A stretch of DNA of 64,000 nt. Origin: Datnioides undecimradiatus. Its lineage: Eukaryota; Chordata; Actinopteri; Lobotiformes; Datnioididae. The notes below the pieces were generated by a model. It was given only the letters and a program-made list of their open reading frames with translations. It was not told the DNA's origin and ran no database searches. Every line of letters starts with the position of its first letter. Position 1 is the first letter of the stretch. Where the stretch lies: contig WARS01000012.1 in assembly GCA_008933995.1 (NCBI GenBank), positions 3,100,001 to 3,164,000 on the forward strand. Reading direction: 5' to 3'. The position numbers and the translations under genes were made by a program. Positions 35,501 to 46,104 of the stretch are shown here, one piece after another.

Positions 35501-38500
35501 TCCAGAATAACAACTGTTCTGCTGAGGTTGTATTTTAATTCCCATCAACATCATCGTCTCTGCTTCTTGGTCTTAAGTGGCTGTGAATCCTCTCAAACAC
35601 ACTCGTGCACACACACTCAGAGCCCAAGGCACCGTGACCCAGAGATCAGATTGACCCGCCTGCCGCTGCGCCCACTTATCTGTGTGTTCTGTGTCTCCAC
35701 AACAACCAGGCAACAGGCAGGACTTCTCAGTGGTGGCAAAGGATCGAATCATGGAGGTCGTGAACACAGCCCACATGAGGCAGCGGCTGCTGAACCAGTC
35801 GGAGGACTCTGAGGATGAGGGCCTGAGCGAGGGGGAGGAGGACACTTGGGTGTTTCCTCTGGTCCAGATGAAACCTCTGGGGATCCAGGTGGACGAGCAG
35901 GTCACACAGGTGAGCCTGTAAACCTGAGCATGTAGTGACAGTGGCCTCTTCTGATTGGCTGCTTAATGTTGTCATTGTCTTTTTTTTTCTTTTTTTTTTT
36001 AAAATCAATTTATGGCTCTGGTGACCTTTTCCTTCATAACAAATATCATTAGATGGTGGTTGTTTGTGGTTATTATGGCATGTTTTATCATGACTAATAC
36101 ATGACTTATAAACTACCATGTGACTAATAAAGCATTAATAAATATTTGAACATTTATTCAAGGTTTATTAGTCACGTTTTCTGGGAATGAACGACATAAA
36201 ACGATAATCAGAGTAAGATACCGCAATCAGCACATACTGTGAGTCAACACTGTCTCAGCATTCATTCATCGTTTTAGGTTTCACAAAGGGAGGGCTTTTG
36301 TGTTAGCACCCTCAGGTGCTCTGAGTTGACTAATATTTAATGCAGACATCGAACATATAGAAAAATACCTGTGTCTTCAGAAGAAACTGAGCAGTTTAAA
36401 GCAGACGAAGTCGACCAGTAAAGTTTTTCTTGCGTCAGCTTAAATAAAATGTTCCTGTAATAAAAAGAAACATAGGGAGAAAAAGAAAACAAGTTGATGT
36501 TGATTATGCACCAGAAAAAACATAAAATCATTTTAACTCCAGAGTGGATGCATTATACGTTGTTGAAATCTGATTTTTATGTGGACTTTTTGTTACAGTA
36601 CCCTGTTTTTAATGATGAAAATAAACCATAATAAAAGGCAAAAACAATGAACTTAATTCCCGGAATTATGAATCTCTTACAGACCTGAATTTACTTAGTT
36701 AGCAAGAAATAAATCTCATATAATTAATATGAGAGCACCCTCAGCAACCAGAGGAGTCTAAACAGACGTTCAACCAGTAAATCGGCCCAGAAGAAGTAGA
36801 AGACAGTTACTCTAATCCGTTAACACAGTCATTGATGAAGACACAGAAATAAAATGGAAACAAACATAAAGGAGGAAATATAATGAATTGCGGCATTCAA
36901 CAGTATGTTCTCATATTATAAGCCTGTGTATACAGCGGCAATAAACCGCTAAGAACCAGCTGAGGTAATGATACAGAAACCAGTTTGATGGAAATCAGAA
37001 GCTGAGCTGTTACACGTCTGTCTTCACTCTCCTTGTCTTAAACCTCCAGCGCCTGCTGACAGACGCCGAGCTGGGCTCCACTGTGTTCCTAACATCAGGT
37101 TACTTCAACCTGACCCGGGCATACATGCAGCTGGTGCTCGGGACTGGAGCCAAATACTGCATCCTCACCGCCTCCCCCGAGGTCAACGGGTTCTTTGGTG
37201 CAAAGGGCGTCGCTGGAGCGATCCCTGCCGCTTACATTCACATTGCAAGGCAGTTTTACAACCAGGTGTGCCAGCTGGGGCAGCAGGAGAGGGTCCACCT
37301 GCACGAGTACCACAGATCACAGTGGACCTTCCATGCCAAAGGTGGGCTCAAACAGAAAACATCAATGCCTGTTTGTTGGTCACAACACTGTTCCCAGTAG
37401 AGCTACAACTACTGATCCTATTTAGTGTTTTTGGTCATGAATTCTTAGTACCAAGTGAACACAAACTTGATGCCTGATGTTGTAAAGAGCTAAAATCCAG
37501 ATGAATATTCATTTTGAGAGCGTTCGGCTTCCATATTGAGACATATTTCCAAGTGAAACAGGATAAGCAGGCGGGACATCATGTGCTTCACGTAGTGGTT
37601 GAAGTGATTTACTGTAAAATCCAAAGCACATCATCTGGAGCTGTCACAGATACCGCCTTCCTCGAAGAGAGGAAATTGCAGTAGTTTCCCAATATTCATG
37701 GAAAATGTAAGAGTTCGAGGTGGCAGACCTCTAAGGGACACGCTGAAGTACTGTGCTGTTGCTAGCTAGCTGACAAATGAAGCTTTGCTGTGCCGCTAAA
37801 AGCAAACAATTGATTGACAGGTGGATGCCATTACATGACATTGCCTGAATTCGGTTGGTCCATGCTGATGTAAGCAGGGGTCATACTTTGTTTTGCAGGG
37901 AGAAAAAATGATTGGATTTCGATATAAAATTACAAATAAATAGATTTTTTTGGCATTTATCATTTACAGAATGACAGTTGATGATATCTAAAAGTGATAA
38001 AAAGTGATTTTTCATTTCCTCTCCACTTTAAAATCACTAACAGCCAATAGCTAAACATTCATGGTGTACATAAAGAGTTAGGTGCAACAGTCAGTATGTG
38101 CACCATGGAAGTTGATGTTACGTCTCCTAGCAACACAGGCTCTCACTTGTCTCTCAACCAATAGGAAAGGTTCACTCAGAGGCCAGTGGCTTCTACAAAT
38201 ATGTCTGAAAACAAAATCAATCAAAAACAAAAAGTTTCACAATCGTTGCTGTATCACTGCAGCTGATATTTCCTGAAACAAAGGCTAAAGAGGATCCACT
38301 CCTCTGTTCGTCTTTTACTTTCTGTGGGTCAGCTTTTCCAGCAGTGACTCCCACGACGACATGGCTTTGATAAAGAGATTCCGATGTAAGCCAGGGCTTT
38401 CCGTCCAGACTAGTTTTGTTTGGCTCAGTGGAAATAATAAAACACATTACTCTCACCGTTCTACTCCCTGCTTTGCCGCTCTCTTCTTGTGGTCACAGTG

Positions 38501-39103
38501 GTATTTAGCGTGAGAGAAGACGGCTTGTACCGTCATTCTGCTGTAGCCTCAGGACAAGGATGTACACTCACTCTCTCTCTCTCATACTTTGGGGTTTTGG
38601 ATCGACGCTGGGGATTTCTGCATGTGCTTCCTTTTAGTTGTGGTCTGAGCCGACAGAAATCCCTGCTGGAAGCGGCTCTCTGAAGCATTACCTCCTCACT
38701 GGCTCACTCTTCTTTTCCTCTCCTACAGGTCTGTGGTATTACCTCCAGGGGCAGGATCGGCCCTGTCTCACTCTAATTGGCTCCCCTAATTTTGGTTACC
38801 GCTCAGTTCACCGTGACCTGGAGGCCCAAATCGCCATAGTAACAGAGAACGAGGAATTGCAGAGCCAGCTGCAGGAGGTCCGCTTTTTTTCCTTTAACCG
38901 CAGCCAGAAATGATGATGATGAATGAGTGTGTAACTCTTTACTGAATAATGCACACCTGTGTTTTTAAACACTGTGTCTCCAGGAGCAGGAGATGTTGTA
39001 CGAGCGGTCCACTGAGGTGTCCCGCTCTACGTTTGAGCAGCCGGACCGCCACGTCCAGCTGTGGGTAAAACTGGTCACTCCCCTCATCAAGAACTTCTTC
39101 TGA
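23714..39103 (+). CDS. pgs1: Phosphatidylglycerophosphate synthase 1 (PGS1), 10 exons
   Basis: Mitochondrial enzyme making phosphatidylglycerophosphate from CDP-diacylglycerol and glycerol-3-phosphate, the committed step to cardiolipin. Exons: 23714-23820, 27834-28044, 29701-29778, 32161-32260, 32357-32546, 34135-34313, 35710-35909, 37050-37341, 38729-38877, 38984-39103. Phases agree at every junction, giving 1626 nt and 541 aa (human 556). It belongs to the phospholipase D superfamily. The first HKD motif is H215-x-K217-x4-D222 (LQHMKVYLFD). The second is H450-x-K452 (WTFHAK|GLWYYL), split by intron 8 and lacking the Asp. SGANLSDSYFTNRQDRYV and LIGSPNFGYRSVHRDLEAQI are family-typical, and the end is TPLIKNFF. 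The N-terminus (MAAPMSWRRLVYSVYTPALF) is Arg-rich and presequence-like. An in-frame ATG at 23588 would add 42 residues, but the MAAP start fits the family better. Exon 4 has a weak donor (ACGAG|GTTGTT). Confidence 0.96.
24885..25216. mobile_element. Tc1-derived miniature element (about 330 bp) in PGS1 intron 1
   Basis: Inverted terminal repeats: the left end reads TATTTGTCCAAAAGTATTCG then GACACC, and the complement of the right end reads TATATGGCCAAAAGTGTGTG then GACACC. The interior keeps decayed transposase-like coding, for example a stretch translating as NTLWDDLE (about 25099-25122), the C-terminal part of Tc1-like transposases. The middle is deleted, so it is non-autonomous. Confidence 0.75.
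29507..29554. repeat. (GT)n microsatellite in PGS1 intron 2
   Basis: About 23 uninterrupted GT units, 150 bp upstream of PGS1 exon 3. Confidence 0.97.
29779..32160 (+). other. pgs1: PGS1 intron 3
   Basis: This 2.4-kb intron contains no exon I can support. The 149-codon frame at 29640-30089 runs through exon 3 in a different frame from PGS1 and has no family resemblance. Confidence 0.6.
34488..34613. repeat. Paired (GT)n and (CA)n microsatellites in PGS1 intron 6
   Basis: A GT run (34489-34512) and a CA run (34595-34613) face each other 80 bp apart, forming an inverted pair that could fold in the transcript. Confidence 0.85.
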
Positions 39104-39374
39104 GATGCCACCAGGTGATAACACACAGACACACGCTCACCCTCTGCAAATGAAATTTACTGTTTGTTTTGTTAATTAATCATTTCAGTTGATTGCAATT
39201 GAACTTATTTTTAGGGTGGGAAAAAAGTGGGTAAGAAACGTGAACAGAAAGAACAGAAGCTCCACTAATCAATAATTTCATATAAAAACTGATTGAAGAG
39301 TAGTGAAATGATATGTTTTCCACTCTTTAGGCCTGGTCGTTTTGGGTTTCACAGCTGCAACTTCACTCTTTTTG

Positions 39375-39485
39375 TCCACCGACAGACACAGTTGGTGACT
39401 AGCTGGGAACATGCTGGAGCATTTAGCAGCTAAAGAAACAGAGATTTCCCTCTGGTGTTGGTGGAGACCAAAAACAGAACTAACA
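39375..39485. repeat. Diverged interspersed repeat, copy 1 (PGS1 3' region)
   Basis: It shares ACAGTT..GAC.AGCTGG and GTTGGTGGAGACCAAAA-like segments, in the same order and orientation, with 44140-44210. The intervening parts differ. Family not named. Confidence 0.5.
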
Positions 39486-39994
39486 GGAGCATGAACATTG
39501 GATTTATGTAGAAACAAACTCGGCTTCATGAAAATATGATATTTTGTCTGTTGTAAGTGTTTAGAGGCAACTTTTGGCTAATACGTTCTCCATATAAAGT
39601 AAAACATTAGTCACAAGTTAATGTTATGTCATTATTGTGTTATCAGATTACTCTGATGCCTCCAAATGACCACGAAAATCCGTAATCGCTGCTTTAAACA
39701 AATGTCAAGTGTATCCAAAAGTTGTGGCGAAAAAGGGAAAATGTAAAAATAATCACCCAGACTGCTGGTTTAAAGACTTCCTGCTTCAACTTCGACCTAC
39801 AACACCTAATAATTCCCGTGCAGTGAGGGCGTGTTATCAATGTTTGAAGAGCGCCCGGTCTGCCTAATTGGCTGATTGCTTCTTTAGTTGTAGCAAAGTC
39901 GCTGCAGAGTGCAGTGTATGTTATGCAAATACGCTGAAGCTGCAACTTAAAATTCCTTCCACTCATTTGTTGATGAATGATTAAATGTATAATT

Positions 39995-40000
39995 AATAAA
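39995..40000 (+). terminator. pgs1: Candidate PGS1 polyadenylation signal
   Basis: This AATAAA is about 890 bp after the PGS1 stop. It is the best canonical hexamer seen downstream of the gene; a GT-rich stretch follows within about 50 bp. Confidence 0.45.
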
Positions 40001-43000
40001 ACCTCAGAAACGTTGAGAAATGTTCAATTAACGGAGCCACAGTGACACGTGCAAGTTGCTTGTTTTATCCTCACGTTTAAACTAAGATCAAAATGAACTT
40101 ATCTGTCATGATAACATACATAACATGGAGATAAACTATTAAAAATGATATAAATATAGCAAAGAGCTGATCTGTAATAAAGCAGGTTTTTTTCTTTTAA
40201 AGCAATTTTTTTTTTAGCATCGTTTCCTTTTTTAGCTCAGATTTTGCACGTGAGTATTGCTTAGTAGGCAAAATATAGCTCTGAACATACTATACAGACA
40301 CACACACGCTCAGTAAAACAGGCTGTGGCTTCTTAGAAATGCCTGCAGTCATTGTGGCAAGTCCCAAATCGCAGGTCCCGTCCTCGTCTTCCCAGCAGCC
40401 TAAATCACCAAAGTGAGCGCGGGGACAGCGTGTCGGCTGATTCACTCCTGTCAGAGAAGTGAGTCATAGCTGTGTTATGGTGATGATTTGACAGTGTGGT
40501 CTGTGTTACCGTGAGGCCTGTCAGGACTTGGCGAGGTGGAGTCAAAGGGTTCATCATCCCTGAGACAAAATCAACAGTAAAAATTTCTCTTTTTTGGCGG
40601 ATGTTTATGGTCTGCCTCTGTCAGAAAAGGAAGATATGTTAAACTCGAGCTCTAGCCAAAGGGAACCTTGTCAAGATCACAGCGGAAGATTGAGGAAAAG
40701 ACACTCAGCAGTTTTTTTTTTTGTTGCTGTTTCTCAGAACAGGAAGTGTCACAGGCTGGATAGTGACGGTAAACGGGTGGTGTCTTATCACTATCTGGAC
40801 AATCACGGAAAGAATAAAAACTTGTGAGCCGCTGCCAGAAGGAAACTGTCAAAAGTAGATCGTCTTTCAGCACTTAAGTATTATTCACAAATATGCACGC
40901 GGTAGATGAGAAACTGCCTCTCAGACAATAACGTGAACGCGACTTTTTCGGCCCATTGTTTGAGCATGTTGAAAAGACTTACTGGCACGATGACGCAAAC
41001 GCAGAGAGGCCAGCTCCCGCTACTTCTCTGTGATCGCAGGCTGAAAGTCGTGTTTAACATATTTCAATAACAATGGAAGAGACAATTTAACAACAGATAT
41101 ATAACATATGTTTAACAGCTCCATTGTTCAGAAAACACCGAAACACATTTGTTTAATAATTTATTAAATAGATTAAATTAAATGAGTTACTAGACTGGAT
41201 TTTATATATATATTATGATTTTCTATTAAAATAGTAAATTATTCCACTGAAGTGAAACTGAAAAGTGATAGAAGTCACAAATAAATTCACTATTTACTCC
41301 TGATTGTTGGCAGGAGAGCTGCCCTGATGTTTTATAAAAAATATTTTCTTATAATTTTTTTTTTTTTTAAAGTAGGAACAGGTGGGATCAAGGCCGAAAG
41401 AGGAACAGACTAACTTGTTTGCTTTTGGTGTTTTCAAGGGATTTATTGGCAAAAAACGCAGAAGAATGACAGATTTGTTCTGTCTGGATCAGTTTCTGTT
41501 GTATTTTAACCTTTATCACGCTGTCCTATGCTAATATTAAACGTCTAAATGGATGAGCTGAGATGCTGAACCTAAGCAAAGTCCTTTCTAACAGGATCTT
41601 ACATCCTCTTAGTGTCTTTAAATACATATTGTGTCTTAACCTCAGTGACCTGTTGGTTTGTCAGGGAAAGCAGAGATAAACATTGTGACATAGGAAGAAG
41701 AAATGTAACAAATGGCTTTTAAATTCAGGTCCAAACAACTGGATTTACATGGAAACACTTCAGCCTGTCTAACAGGCACAAGTGAAAAAAGGAACATCAG
41801 CTTCACCCTGACACGTGTTTTGCTGTTTTTGAGGGTTTTTCTTCTTTTTTTCGTCAGCACAAAACAGCAGCATTCATGGAAAACAAGTTATTATAAAGTA
41901 ACCGCCGGCTGGCTGAATGTTTGTTCACTCCTCACGCGTGTTTTGCATCCGTCTGGTATAGTGATCTGTGTACTTTGCTGCTTATCTCGCTCTCGTTTTT
42001 TTTCCTGAGAGTGGGGAAAAAAACAAAACAAGGCTCTCTAACAATAGCTTTGGCAGATTCATAGATTAAAAAAATAAAAATAAAGTCCTTAAAGCAGCGC
42101 AGCACTTGACTATTGTTAGAAACTAGTGATAACAGGTTGGAGCCGCTCCAGACTTGATTCACCATCATGTTGATGTGCCTCCTCTGAGGGTCAGCGGGGT
42201 CAAAATACACAGCAGATGTCCACACAGCAGCAGCAGCACCAGCACCACCAGCAGCAGCACCAGCAGCCTGTCGACTCCTGGTTTAATGGGCTGTTGTGAT
42301 GAAGTCTGTCTGCCCCCCAGTGGTGAAACTGGGATTTCCAGTTGTGGTTTCACACGTTGAACTGGTCCATCAACAGTTTTCTCTCCTGAGCTTTCTTAAG
42401 CTATTCAGTATTAGATCCAGAGATGGAAGTGAGCACAATGCTTCTGATGTAAATGTTTTCGAATAACTACAAATCACCGTAACTTTTAATTGTGCGTGGT
42501 TCCTGCAATAATAAACAATAACGTAGATTTAACAACTTTTAAATAAGAAGCATGAAACTGACCGCAGCAATCACTTTATTGTCAGCGTGGTACCAAATTC
42601 TCCTTGTGACACAGTTTAATTTGCCTGTATACCTTCCTCCTTTTAGCAATCAGCAATCATCATTTCATGTGTATTTATATAGTAAGTAAAGTATTAATGT
42701 TTGGTAAAATAATGCATTTAATTACAAACAAAATAAAGAACAATTAAACAAATAAATAAATATTGTTGGTAACATCAGTTACCAACATCGGCCAATAATT
42801 AAAAATTAATAAATAAAAAAATAATAGCCTTAGGTAAAATGTTGGGATTCGTTGTAAAGGAGTAACAACAGAGCACCACCTGGAAGCATGTTGTTGTATG
42901 TTTTCAACTGATCTTGATGGCGGCACAACACATTCTTTCAGCCTTCAAATCAAGCCCGTCCTGATAGCAGTGAACCAAAACTGATTCACTCATACCAGAC

Positions 43001-45500
43001 ATACAAACATAGATAAGATTCAACAACATCCTGAACATTTTCTCTGCTGTGTTTTGTTCAACAGGAAGAAGCCTCAATTTCCGTGGCGTCCAGAAGTTGA
43101 AGGTCTGGGTGGAGGTCCGTTACGCTCCCACAGACGGGTCAGTCGGACACACTTGAGCATCGGCGACATGCTGGGTGTCTTCGGCTCCACCTTGGCTTTA
43201 ACGCTCATCACACACACACACATACACACAAAGGAGCAGATGAGTGTGGTGCATTCAAGTTCAAACCTCTGTTTTCGTTTCAACTGATGTGGTGTACCTG
43301 CATATCTGTTACTCCGTTACATTATTTATGTATTAAATTATAGTGCAGGACGACGAGTAAATGAACATCCTTTACATTCCAGCTTAGACAAGTTCACAGA
43401 GTGTTGATCAAACATATCAACACCTGTTAAATCTGTCTGTATTTGACAGTGGACAGAGTTTTTAAACATGGCGTCTGGTGTGACGTTAATGTGACTGTTT
43501 TTAGGTCAGCCGTCAGTGACTGGTTCCCAAAGAGTGGAGCTACTGTAGCTACAGAGACCAGGAGCCTGGTGAAGGAGATGAGGCATAAACACGTTGGGAG
43601 CATTTGTGTAATTACTCTCACTGCCTGAAGGGGGAGACAGAGGTCCTGCACTATAGGTTGAACTGCTGATGTCATCACACTGTGGATTTTTAATTTTTTT
43701 TTTTTTTCAGTTTTACTAATTACAAGCATTTCAGAAATGTGAACTACAGTACATACACCTCTCGTGTTGCATGCATGACATAGCAATATACTTCATCTGT
43801 GAATGTCCCTGACGTTAACGATGACTGGTAAATAATAAACAGACGGGTGTGGTGAAGAATTACAATCCCTCGAGGAGCCTTAACAGCCGTTTTTAAGAGC
43901 TCGCACAATGAGTTTACAGCTCTGCCTGCAGCAGCAATCAAAGCTAACTGTACAGTGTCTTTGTGTTATTAACTTTGTAAATTAAAGGACGATGTGGCAA
44001 CTTTTTAAAATGACTTCATATGTGTGACCTTTTTTTTTTTTTTTTTTGCAAGGAGGACAGCGCAGATGGTTTTTAGATCATGTCAACAAAAATGACACCG
44101 GAGGCGGTTTTCAATAAAAATGTTCCGACGGCAAACAACAGGCAGGCACAGTTAGAGACAAGCTGGTGAACACAGCTGAGGTGCCACATAATAACTCTGG
44201 AGCTGGTGGAGACCAAAATCAGAGACAACATCAGACTTAGATGCGACTTAAAATGAAGACTAATGATGCTCTTTAAATGCTGGATGTGTATGTTAACAAC
44301 TGTTTGCTATTAAGTCAATCAGATGATATCATGTCAGTGCTCTGTATGTTTATGCTGTGTAGCCAGAAAGTTGTAAGTGTACACATTTAGTTAGATTTTA
44401 AGGAATTACCTTGTGAATTTCTGGGAACATTTTGCATTAATTTAAGTTAAAATCAATTAAATTATAAAGTAGACATCTAACTGGGTGAGAGAATATGGTA
44501 TATTATCTTGATACTGATATATATTTTTAAAACATTTTACATTTTAAGGTTTTTTTTGCCACTTAAGAACAGCAAAAACAAACTGTGAACACAACATATT
44601 TTCACCTTATTGAGTTGTTACGGTTAACATTCAGCAGTTAGAGAGCAACATTCGTCCAGCTGATGAGTCTAAACCTGATAATCGGTCAGCTGTGTTCACT
44701 GTCTGACTGCTGTGTTTTTACTGAACAGGTCGATTAAAAAGTATTTGTTTTTAGTCAAATGCTCGTCAGATCTCGTCAGTTGCGACACATCAGCCTGTTC
44801 AGCTCGCCCATGCTTTCTAAAGCTGTAGCTTTTCTTGTTGAAATCTTTTCCGGGACGTGGAATCTACCTGTTCAGCCTCATCTCTGAAGCTTTGGTCTAC
44901 TGGTTGAAAGGACGAGATATAAATCTGACAACAGAGTGATCGCTTCACCAAACGTGTGAAATGTACAGATGTCAAAAATGTTGACGTCTGATGTACACAA
45001 GAAAGATTAGTGTTCCTGATTGACTGCATGGATGTTTCATTAACACTGTGTCAAAGTATTACGACACTTCAATGCTCGAGCTGTTGCAGCTGCATGGTTA
45101 CACTAGATAATGATTTACTGTGAGTAAGATGTTTTTATTTTACTGTCAGTGTTTGAAGTCTTTAGCTGTTCCTCTAAACTCTGTGGTTAAGAGTTGATCC
45201 ACAGAAACTAAATTAAGCAAGCAACAGAAGTATTCTCATGGTGTTGCAAACACTGTTATATTTCAGACAAAAGCCAAAAAATAAACAACACACCAGAGTT
45301 AAATACTGGTTTGCAAACCTTTTAATGAGACAAAGATTGAAACAATAAATTACAAGAAGTTTGGATAAATAAATATTTAGCTATTTATGCATTACCTTCA
45401 TTTTCATTGCTTTGACAGTGCTTTGACAAAAGACCAACAGCGGTAAGAAAACAGGCTTAGAAAAATGCATTTTAATGGAAAATCAGACTAAACGATGAGA
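40001..45500. other. PGS1-CYTH1 intergenic region, no gene recognised
   Basis: The two genes converge here. No coding exon resembling dynein heavy chain (DNAH17 in human) or anything else was recognised. There is a CAG/CAC-rich trinucleotide stretch at 42225-42268, several A/T homopolymers (for example about 44031-44047), and a second copy of the repeat seen at 39375 (about 44140-44210). Open frames are short and AT-rich. Confidence 0.5.
42225..42268. repeat. CAG/CAC trinucleotide repeat
   Basis: Imperfect (CAG)n(CAC)n run. It has no coding context, so the Ser/Thr or Gln-rich frames across it are not taken as protein. Confidence 0.85.
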
Positions 45501-45531
45501 TCCAGCATCCCAAACGAGAAAAGTCCTGCAG

Positions 45532-45569
45532 TTTATTTTGCAGTTTTCCAGTTGATCTCTTCATTTATT
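45532..45569 (-). terminator. cyth1: Candidate CYTH1 polyadenylation signals
   Basis: On the minus strand AATAAA occurs at 45564-45569 and 45532-45537, about 540-570 bp after the CYTH1 stop. Either could end the transcript. Confidence 0.4.
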
Positions 45570-46104
45570 AGGCTGACGTTTAATCCATGTCGGGAAAACA
45601 AACATTAACCCTCAAAACTAGATGTTGGTTGTAAACTAACTTTTTAGGCTCTCCTGAAATTTCTGTGAATCACGTTTATGATTCATTCATCAGCTGTAAC
45701 TCATTGTACCACAGCAGACCAAACACTGAGTCTGTTTGAAGTGGCTCTGAGGTGAATCAGAGGAGTTTTAACAGCAGGTTTCTAGAGGGAAGGGAGTCCA
45801 AACCAGTGGGCTCAACATCGACACAGTACAACAGGAGAGCAGCGTTCAAAAGAAGATGTTTGAGGATTAAAGAAAGAAGTCTTTGAATGAATCACTTCAT
45901 CTCTAGATGGGAAATGAAGCTTTCAACGTAAGCTCAAACCTGTAGCGAACGTGTGGTCGGTACTGATGACAGAGGAAGGGCTTCTTTTAAAGCTGGATCC
46001 AGTGTGGCAGGTCCAAGTGTCGCTGCAGCAGCAGGACTGTCAGGTCCATTTCCAGTCAGCTGCGTGAAGTCAAAGCTTGTTTCAAGGTTTAACCCCCAGC
46101 AGCT

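Noticed and set aside
43054..43287. 77-codon ORF (RKKPQFPWRPEVEGLGGG) after a CAG acceptor-like site
   Set aside because: Only one plausible splice signal, runs into a CA repeat, no partner exons and no family resemblance.
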